Source: Paraburkholderia guartelaensis (GTDB taxonomy: Bacteria; Pseudomonadota; Gammaproteobacteria; Burkholderiales; Burkholderiaceae). From it: a DNA stretch of 64,000 bases. This document shows positions 26,678-32,012 of the stretch, one piece after another. Numbering within the stretch: position 1 is the first letter of the stretch; each line of letters starts with the position of its first letter. Made by a program: the position numbers and the translations under genes. The stretch lies in the NCBI RefSeq assembly GCF_004353905.1, contig NZ_SMOD01000031.1, forward strand, positions 31,945-95,944. Reading direction: 5' to 3'. The notes beneath the pieces were generated by a model that saw only the letters and a list, made by a program, of their open reading frames with translations, made no database searches and was not told the origin of the DNA.

Positions 26678-27993
26678 AACTCTTCGACCCGCACGGATTC
26701 GGCAGCTCCGTTGTTTCGTATGCCGGGCTGCTCGAGAAGATCGAGATCCTGCGCTCCACGCTGCGCTGGGCGCCGCGGCTCGAACGCACCGACATCGAAA
26801 AGCTCTTGAACCAGTCGAATGCGCTGCGCGAGGAAGTCATGCAACTCTCGCGCAAGGAGCGCTTCGTCGAGGCGGCGGCCGAGGCGCCCGAAGCGCTCGA
26901 TGCGCTGGCAAGGCCGGACGCCCTCACGACCACCGCGCACCGGCGGCGCGAGGCGCTGATCGAGCGCAGCTTCATATTCGAAGGCATATTCGGCGACAAC
27001 CCGAAGCTGCTCGCAGCGCTGGAGATTGCGGAAAAGGCGGCGCCCACCGACCTGCCCGTGCTGATCGACGGCGAGAGCGGCACGGGCAAGGAGTTGATGG
27101 CGAAGGTGATCCACGCGAACGGCGCGCGCGCTGATCGCCCGTATATCTCGGTCAATTGCGGAGCGATACCCGAAAACCTGCTCGAATCGGAACTGTTCGG
27201 CCATCGCAGAGGGGCGTTCACGGGAGCGTCGAGCGATCGCAAAGGGAAGTTCGAAAGTGCGCATACGGGGACGATCTTTCTGGACGAGATCGGTGAGTTG
27301 CCGCTGCAGGGGCAGGTGAAGCTGCTGCGTGTGCTCGAATCGCACGAAATTCAGCGAGTGGGCTCCGATGAGCCCATTGGGGTCGACACGCGTATCGTTG
27401 CGGCGACGAATCGCAACTTGCGCGAGCTCGCCGCGCAGGGTCAGTTTCGCGAGGATCTCTTTTATCGGCTAAGTGTGATTCATGTCACGCTGCCAGCGCT
27501 GCGCGAACGCAACGACGAGATTCCGCTTTTGATTGCCTATTTCGGTGATGAAGCTGCTGCGCAGCTCAAGCGACGGCCTATGAAGCTGACGCCCAAGTTG
27601 CGCGATTTTCTACTTACGTATGCTTATCCGGGGAATATTCGCGAGCTGCGTAATCTCGTGTATCGGCTTTCGTGCCTTGCTGGGGAGACGGCCGATATCG
27701 AGCATCTGCCCGATGATATTCGGCCTAAGCCCGCTGCGCTGGGTTTGCGGGTGGTGGAGGCTGAGGCGGCTGGGGCGCCTCTGTCACTGAGCGATGCGAA
27801 ACGCGCTGCGAGTGATGAAGCTGAGCGGGCATTTCTCGAGCGTGGGTTGCAGGAGACCGGGGGCACGGTCGCGGAGCTTGCGAGGCGATGTGATATGAAT
27901 CGGTCGCACTTGCAGATGCTGCTTAAGAAGCATGGGATTCATTCTAAGGATTTTCGGCATGCCGAGAAGGTGAATCATGAGAAGGGGTCTTGA
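26674..27993 (+). CDS. Sigma-54-dependent transcriptional activator without a receiver domain
   Basis: 439 residues. Residues 1-110 form an unrecognised N-terminal segment, possibly coiled, with no phospho-receiver, GAF or PAS signature. The AAA+ domain has Walker A GESGTGKE (133-140), the sigma-54 contact loop GAFTGA (180-185), Walker B with D204-E205, and an arginine-finger region LFYRLSVIHV. A Fis-type helix-turn-helix ends the protein (GTVAELARRCDMNRSHLQMLLKKHG). It activates sigma-54 polymerase at distant enhancers. It overlaps the exporter gene by 4 bases, so it very likely controls the sigma-54 promoters found before the precursor operons. Confidence 0.92.
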   Translation: MKLFDPHGFGSSVVSYAGLLEKIEILRSTLRWAPRLERTDIEKLLNQSNALREEVMQLSRKERFVEAAAEAPEALDALARPDALTTTAHRRREALIERSFIFEGIFGDNPKLLAALEIAEKAAPTDLPVLIDGESGTGKELMAKVIHANGARADRPYISVNCGAIPENLLESELFGHRRGAFTGASSDRKGKFESAHTGTIFLDEIGELPLQGQVKLLRVLESHEIQRVGSDEPIGVDTRIVAATNRNLRELAAQGQFREDLFYRLSVIHVTLPALRERNDEIPLLIAYFGDEAAAQLKRRPMKLTPKLRDFLLTYAYPGNIRELRNLVYRLSCLAGETADIEHLPDDIRPKPAALGLRVVEAEAAGAPLSLSDAKRAASDEAERAFLERGLQETGGTVAELARRCDMNRSHLQMLLKKHGIHSKDFRHAEKVNHEKGS

Positions 27994-28039
27994 GCTGAGC
28001 TGGGGGCGCAGCGGGGCTTTTTGTTGTGGTTCTTGCGGG

Positions 28040-28126
28040 TTTGGCCTTTTCTTGTTTTCGCGTCGGTATGCAGGCGTTGCCCCGCACAGGGGCAACGCCT
28101 GCATACCGACACAAGAAAAGGCCAAA
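28040..28126. repeat. Long palindromic element acting as bidirectional terminator
   Basis: Inner arms of 21 bases (28063-28083 and 28089-28109) pair perfectly around a 5-base loop. Outer arms of 16 bases (28040-28055 and 28111-28126) also pair perfectly, beginning TTTGGCCTTTTCTTGT. The outer arms end in T-runs on both strands, and an A-rich tract follows to 28166. It lies between the convergent activator (plus) and PP2C (minus) genes. The size and symmetry suggest a dispersed palindromic element as well as a terminator. Confidence 0.8.
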
Positions 28127-28166
28127 AACAAAAAAACAAAAAAGCCAAAAGCAAAAAAGCCAAAAA

Positions 28167-28937
28167 CTAACGCCCAACAGCAGGATTAACCAGCGTCCGA
28201 TCCGACGCACCCGGATCATCCACCCTCACAACCACAGCAGTAATGTTATCCCGCCCCCCAGCCTGCAAGGCCATCTCAACCAGCAAATCAGCTGCACGCT
28301 GGCAATCCCCACCCTCGAGCGCCCGCACCATCTCGGGCGCCTGCACTTCATTACTCAACCCATCGCTGCAAAGCAAGAAAAGGTCTCCGTCGCGCACGAC
28401 GATGCGGCCTTCGTCCAGATCAAGCCAGTCTGCCGCACCGACGGCCCGTGTTATCAAATGCTGCGATGGATGGTGGCGCGCCGCTTCGGCGCTCAAATGC
28501 CCCTGCGCCTGCAACTCCGCCACGTAACTATGGTCTGTCGTGAGCGCTTCGAGCTGCGCATCGCGGTACAGATAGATGCGGCTGTCGCCCGCCCATAACC
28601 ACGCAAATTCGCGCCCCTTCGCCATCAGCACGGCAACGGTGCTGCCAATCATACGAACCCCGCGCCGCGCCGCTTCTTCGCGCAACTGGTGGTTCACCGT
28701 CTGCAGCGTGCCGCGCGCTGTGGCCGAGAAACTGGTGAGCGCGTTCGGCACGGCAAGCGCTCCTAGCGCGCGCACGATCATGCCGCTGGCAAGATCGCCC
28801 GCCGTGTGGCCGCCCATGCCGTCGGCCACTGCCCACAAGCCCCGCTGGGGCTGATCGAGACATGCATCCTCGTTGAGCGCCCGCACACAGCCTACGTCCG
28901 TGCGCGATGCCGATCTCCATTGCATTCCGCCTGTCAC
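28167..28937 (-). CDS. PP2C-family Ser/Thr protein phosphatase
   Basis: 256 residues with the PP2C metal-site motifs in order: RTDVGCVRALNEDA near the N-terminus, VADGMGGHTAGDLAS, WLWAGDSRIYLYR, LFLLCSDGLSN and GGRDNITAVVVR at the C-terminus. The Asp residues of DGMGG, SDG and RDN bind the two metal ions. It removes phosphate from Ser/Thr and is the counterpart of the kinase at 32013-34112. The start is GTG at 28937, with GGAGG 7 bases away, better placed than the ATG at 28925. It begins 17 bases after the precursor gene at 28955-29248, so both should come from the sigma-54 promoter at 29303-29318. Confidence 0.92.
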   Translation of the reverse strand: MTGGMQWRSASRTDVGCVRALNEDACLDQPQRGLWAVADGMGGHTAGDLASGMIVRALGALAVPNALTSFSATARGTLQTVNHQLREEAARRGVRMIGSTVAVLMAKGREFAWLWAGDSRIYLYRDAQLEALTTDHSYVAELQAQGHLSAEAARHHPSQHLITRAVGAADWLDLDEGRIVVRDGDLFLLCSDGLSNEVQAPEMVRALEGGDCQRAADLLVEMALQAGGRDNITAVVVRVDDPGASDRTLVNPAVGR

Positions 28938-28954
28938 GATCGAGCCTCCATAGG

Positions 28955-29248
28955 CTACGCGACGAGTCCGTTATTCTTGCCGTTCTGGCCCACGCCTACC
29001 GTCACGTTCGAATTGGACGCGGAATTGGTAACGTCGAGCGTCTGGTACTGATTGATGACCTGATTCGCGTAGAACGTGTTGTTGGTCTGGTAGAGATTGA
29101 TGACGGGCCCAAGCGGGGATGGCTGCGCAGGCTCGTACGGCTGTATCCAGCCGAATACCCACGGCGCGCCGGCGCCCCGGATGAACGACATGGCCTTGCG
29201 GTCGAGATCGCATTGCAGGTGAAGGTCGGTAATGGCGAGCGAGGTCAT
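28955..29248 (-). CDS. Double-glycine leader precursor peptide 5 (GA variant)
   Basis: 97 residues. Residues 1-26 are MTSLAITDLHLQCDLDRKAM then SFIRGA. Length and LDR..M position match the other four leaders, but the last residue is Ala instead of Gly; GA ends are accepted by many C39 peptidases. The 71-residue core is rich in Asn, Gln, Val and Tyr (NLYQTNNTFYANQVINQYQ) and ends with VGQNGKNNGLVA; it has no Cys. GGAG lies 7 bases before the ATG. It is the first gene of a transcript that continues into the PP2C phosphatase. Confidence 0.8.
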   Translation of the reverse strand: MTSLAITDLHLQCDLDRKAMSFIRGAGAPWVFGWIQPYEPAQPSPLGPVINLYQTNNTFYANQVINQYQTLDVTNSASNSNVTVGVGQNGKNNGLVA

Positions 29249-29302
29249 GACAAGTCTCCGTCAAGATGATGGCCGCGGGCACGCGGCGTTCCGACCATAC
29301 CT

Positions 29303-29318
29303 TGCAAGCAGCATGCCA
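29303..29318 (-). promoter_or_regulatory. Sigma-54 (-24/-12) promoter for precursor 5 and PP2C
   Basis: On the minus strand the site reads TGGCATGCTGCTTGCA: GG and GC have the exact sigma-54 spacing, and only one consensus base (T for C at position 6) is off. It ends 55 bases before the precursor ATG at 29248. Confidence 0.82.
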
Positions 29319-29641
29319 TTTTTCCGCGATTCGCGGCGCTCGCGCGCCATATCCCCGTGAGGCTTGCCCCTTATGACATCGCACTCGCGGCGCGCGTTCC
29401 GCGCGTGCACGCACGTCTTGGGTTCGAGGTGCAATGGTCGCGCGATTGCCAACACGTTGGCTGCCCGTCGTCATCAGCACTCCGACACATGCGCGATCCT
29501 TCTCGTCGAGCCGGTTTGGCGGCGAACTGATGGTTCGGCGCCGACACAAACGAAGCGCTCAAGTTGGCGCGTTGCCGACACACGGGCGCCTCCAGCACGC
29601 ACGTTCTCCCGCTACGCCTTATAGAACCGTGATCGGCCGCC

Positions 29642-29657
29642 TGGCATGTCTGATGCA
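29642..29657 (+). promoter_or_regulatory. Sigma-54 (-24/-12) promoter for the LRAT-like gene
   Basis: TGGCATGTCTGATGCA keeps GG and GC at the correct spacing and shares the TGGCATG start with the promoter at 29303-29318. It lies 68 bases before the ATG at 29726. Confidence 0.68.
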
Positions 29658-29725
29658 GGGTAGTTGGCAACCGGCAAACCGTCGAGCAGCACTGGAAGCC
29701 GGCAACCAGCCAGACGGATGCAGCC

Positions 29726-30193
29726 ATGAGCCCCGATCTCCAACCGACGATGCACGCAGACGAACCGCCGCTCGGCGCGCATCTCGTGTCGCGTCGCGCG
29801 GGCTACAGCCATCACGGTATCTATGTCGGTGGCGGGCGCGTCGTCCATTACGCCGGCTTGTGCGTGTCACTGCATCGCGGTCCGATCGAGGAGGTCACGC
29901 TCGAACGTTTCGCGGCCGGCTACGAAGTCGCCATCGTCGCGCATCCGTGCGCAGCCTTCACGGGCCGCGAAGCCGTGGCGCGTGCGCGCTCGCGTCTGGG
30001 CGAAGACGAGTACCGCCTGCTCAGCAACAACTGCGAACACTTCTGCACCTGGTGCGTGGACGGCAAAGGCCGCAGCGAACAGGTCCGCACCTGCATCGTC
30101 CATCCGCTGGCCGGCTTGCGCGTAATGCGCGCACTGGTTCGCGCCCGCCGCGTCCACGCCAGCCACGACGAGTACGCCGCGCAGGCGGCATGA
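29726..30193 (+). CDS. LRAT-like (permuted NlpC/P60) acyltransferase or hydrolase
   Basis: 155 residues of the lecithin-retinol-acyltransferase-like fold. The catalytic His motif is YSHHGIYVGGGRVVHYAG (His29 or His30) and the catalytic Cys is in SNNCEHFCTWC (Cys103). Bacterial members act as acyltransferases, amidases or peptidases. There is no signal peptide. Its position among the precursor genes and behind its own sigma-54 promoter suggests that it modifies a precursor or a cell-envelope target, but that is inference. The ribosome-binding site before the ATG at 29726 is weak. A small gene follows after 59 bases. Confidence 0.82.
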   Translation: MSPDLQPTMHADEPPLGAHLVSRRAGYSHHGIYVGGGRVVHYAGLCVSLHRGPIEEVTLERFAAGYEVAIVAHPCAAFTGREAVARARSRLGEDEYRLLSNNCEHFCTWCVDGKGRSEQVRTCIVHPLAGLRVMRALVRARRVHASHDEYAAQAA

Positions 30194-30252
30194 ACGCCCT
30201 TTTCCAGTCGACACCCATACGACACGTCTGGCCACTTGCTTCGGAGACCATC

Positions 30253-30495
30253 ATGAATTCCGCCGAAACTTCGCTGCGCACCCTCGTCGACAAGTGGCTC
30301 GCACCCAACGCGCGTGTGCCGGCCCGTGTGGTGCGTTTTAGCCGCACACAGGAGCAACGGCTGCGTTATGTTTGTGTCGAGGCGGTGCATCCCGCGCGTA
30401 CGATTGCAATCTTCTTCTTCCGTCACGACGATGGCACGTGGTGCGTATTTCCGCCTGCCAGCACGCGACCGGCTATGACCGCGCGCGCCGCGTGA
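30253..30495 (+). CDS. Small conserved-looking hypothetical protein downstream of the LRAT-like gene
   Basis: 80 residues, starting MNSAETSLRTLVDKWLAPNA, with a compact alternating pattern (RLRYVCVEAVHPARTIAIFFFRHDDGTWCVFPP) that looks like a small alpha/beta domain. It has no leader of the precursor type and no membrane helix. GGAG is 7 bases from the ATG at 30253. It probably shares the LRAT transcript and converges on precursor 4. The longer open frame reaching upstream to 29434 overlaps the LRAT gene in another frame and is not used. Confidence 0.62.
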   Translation: MNSAETSLRTLVDKWLAPNARVPARVVRFSRTQEQRLRYVCVEAVHPARTIAIFFFRHDDGTWCVFPPASTRPAMTARAA

Positions 30496-30497
30496 AC

Positions 30498-30713
30498 TCA
30501 GCGCAGCAGCGTCGGACGTGGCCGCGCCGCGGGGAAGGCTGCCGGCCCTCGCTGCGCGGGTGAGCCTTCGATCTCCACACGTACGCCAATGAACGGCCGC
30601 GGCACGAGTAGCGTCCGCTGCGAGGCCGCGCGGGCGCCACCCGTGATCGCGGCCATTGCCTGCCTGTCCAGTTCCACGCTTTCCGGAAGGTCCTTGATGA
30701 CGATAATGCTCAT
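30498..30713 (-). CDS. Double-glycine leader precursor peptide 4
   Basis: 71 residues. The leader is MSIIVIKDLPESVELDRQAM then AAITGG, with GG at residues 25-26 as in the others. The 45-residue core differs from its siblings: Ala, Pro and Arg rich, ending ARPRPTLLR, strongly basic, with no Cys. GGAG lies 7 bases before the ATG at 30713. The gene follows precursor 3 on the same strand, but a terminator hairpin (30792-30819) stands between; a TATACT hexamer at about 30764-30769 on the minus strand could be part of its own promoter. Confidence 0.75.
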   Translation of the reverse strand: MSIIVIKDLPESVELDRQAMAAITGGARAASQRTLLVPRPFIGVRVEIEGSPAQRGPAAFPAARPRPTLLR

Positions 30714-30791
30714 GGTCTGCTCCACGAGAGCGGATTGCGCTTGATAGGTTTCGTTTGAGTATAGGCGGTGGCGCGCGGCGCACGTAAACAA

Positions 30792-30819
30792 GCAGGCGGC
30801 GCCTCGCGGCGCCGTCTGC
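30792..30819 (-). terminator. Intrinsic terminator after precursor 3
   Basis: GCAGGCGGCGCC (30792-30803) pairs with GGCGCCGTCTGC (30808-30819), 12 bp with one G-U pair around a 4-base loop. On the minus strand TTGTTT follows at once. It ends the precursor 2-precursor 3 transcript, fully or partly. Confidence 0.72.
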
Positions 30820-30839
30820 GTGTCCCTTCGCGGCAGCGG

Positions 30840-31112
30840 CTAAAACGTCACGCCGGTGTTCGCGTATTGCGAGGGATTGACCTTGAGGTTCAGCGGCCCA
30901 AAGCCGGCGCCGATATAACCGATGTTGTTGAGCGCGGCGACGTCGACCACCTGAACCTGCGAGATGTTCTGCACGATGTTCGGCGAGACGGTGATGTTGG
31001 CAATCGAGCCATATCCACCGTACGAGCTGCTGCCGCCGCCGCGTACGGCTGTCATGGCGCGGCGGTCGAGTGCCGTTCCCGGAGCCAGCTCGCGGATAAC
31101 GAGGGAAGTCAT
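30840..31112 (-). CDS. Double-glycine leader precursor peptide 3
   Basis: 90 residues. The leader is MTSLVIRELAPGTALDRRAM then TAVRGG, GG at 25-26. The 64-residue core starts with a Gly/Ser/Tyr-rich stretch (GSSSYGGYGS) and continues with Asn/Val/Ile/Gln alternation (NIVQNISQVQVVDV, NNIGYIGAG), a composition suited to beta-structure; no Cys. GGAGG lies 7 bases before the ATG. It follows precursor 2 by 96 bases without a visible promoter, so the two are probably one transcript from the sigma-54 promoter at 31556-31571. Confidence 0.8.
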   Translation of the reverse strand: MTSLVIRELAPGTALDRRAMTAVRGGGSSSYGGYGSIANITVSPNIVQNISQVQVVDVAALNNIGYIGAGFGPLNLKVNPSQYANTGVTF

Positions 31113-31208
31113 GGTAAGCCTCCAGTTGCTGATGAATGGCGCGGATGAACCCGGGCGGGCGCGGCACGCGAATGAACGCGGGGTGCGGCCGCGCCGCCGC
31201 CGGGACGA

Positions 31209-31481
31209 TCAGAAGTTGATCGTGTTGTGGGCGGTCTGCACCGGGTTGACCTTCGCGTGGATGTTCTGCGCGAAGGCGACGTCGTTGCCCACGTTGTTTT
31301 CGATGGTGTTCGTCTGGCCGATCAACTGCTGGGCATTGAAGTTCGTCGTGTCGTACTTGAACGACGGCGCCGGGTAGTAGCCGGGCCAGAGGCTCAGGCC
31401 GCCACCGCCGCGAACGGCGCTCATTTCGCTGCGGTCGAGTTCTTGCGCGACGCTCAGGTCGGCGATCATCAGCTTGCTCAT
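31209..31481 (-). CDS. Double-glycine leader precursor peptide 2 (near-twin of precursor 1)
   Basis: 90 residues. The leader MSKLMIADLSVAQELDRSEM then SAVRGG differs from precursor 1 only at residue 18. The core has extra Gly residues after the cut site, then LWPGYYPAPS and QQLIGQTNTIENNVGNDVAF, ending NPVQTAHNTINF, closely parallel to precursor 1. The ribosome-binding region (TTCTGGAGAACTG.C before ATG) is also shared. It lies at the opposite end of the locus and on the other strand, so the pair arose by an inverted duplication or was kept alike by gene conversion. Confidence 0.83.
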   Translation of the reverse strand: MSKLMIADLSVAQELDRSEMSAVRGGGGLSLWPGYYPAPSFKYDTTNFNAQQLIGQTNTIENNVGNDVAFAQNIHAKVNPVQTAHNTINF

Positions 31482-32012
31482 GACAGTTCTCCAGAAGGGC
31501 AGTACAGGGTAGTTGGCGATTGAGCTGCAGTATCTTGCGGGCTCGCACCTCTTAATGCACAGGCTGTGCCAGCGGCTTCGCGTTTATGTGGCGAACCGCT
31601 CAGCGCCTTGTGTGACGGGGCTTTGCGGCAAGCCGCCAGGCGGGTGCAGGGCAGGTGGCAGCGCTCGCGCGCGAAATCGCTGATGGGGCGTGCCCAACAG
31701 CGCGCGGCGAGGCCGTTGGATTCAGGGCAACACGAGCGAGCGAAAAGCCTGGTTCAGGCACCGATTGCACTGCGCGTTGCCGCAGATTAATCTCTCATCA
31801 GACCTTGTTGCATGGTTGCAAGCGCGTGCGCCGGCTGAGATCACGGTGCGCGCAGATCCGGCGGCGACTCTGTATGCTTTAAAGATGACGAGACCACGTT
31901 GCAGCGGGCTCGACGGGGATCGCGGCAGCAGCCACACGCGGCGCGATCGTGCGCCGGGAACGTGTGACGCAAAGCGCCTCGGCCATCCTGAAGCTGAGTT
32001 GAAGGCATACGA
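31482..32012. promoter_or_regulatory. Divergent region between precursor 2 and the kinase gene
   Basis: 531 bases without a credible gene; short frames here lack ribosome-binding sites and family likeness. It holds the sigma-54 promoter at 31556-31571 (minus) and, close upstream of it, CTTCGC (31576-31581) opposite GGCGAAC (31590-31596). I saw no convincing promoter for the kinase gene on the plus strand. Confidence 0.5.
31556..31571 (-). promoter_or_regulatory. Sigma-54 (-24/-12) promoter for precursors 2 and 3
   Basis: On the minus strand the site is TGGCACAGCCTGTGCA: TGGCAC is perfect, and GC is at the required distance with only one consensus base off in the -12 box. It ends 74 bases before the ATG at 31481. 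Confidence 0.82.

Larger units (their letters stand above)
29249..29725. promoter_or_regulatory. Divergent regulatory region with two sigma-54 promoters
   Basis: 477 bases between precursor 5 (minus) and the LRAT-like gene (plus), with no credible gene. It holds sigma-54 promoters on both strands (29303-29318 and 29642-29657), an inverted pair GGCGAAC (29521-29527) and GTTCGGC (29533-29539) at enhancer distance from both, a palindrome GCCAAC-AC-GTTGGC (29451-29464), and three copies of CCGACACA (29482, 29541, 29575). Confidence 0.5.

Noticed and set aside
29482..29582. Three copies of CCGACACA as a possible regulator site
   Set aside because: Irregular spacing (59 and 34 bases), all in one orientation, and not found before the other sigma-54 promoters; kept only as a note.
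29434..30495. 353-codon open frame covering the LRAT-like gene in another frame
   Set aside because: Only its last 80 codons (from 30253) have a ribosome-binding site and protein-like composition; the rest overlaps the LRAT gene and is Arg/Ser-rich.
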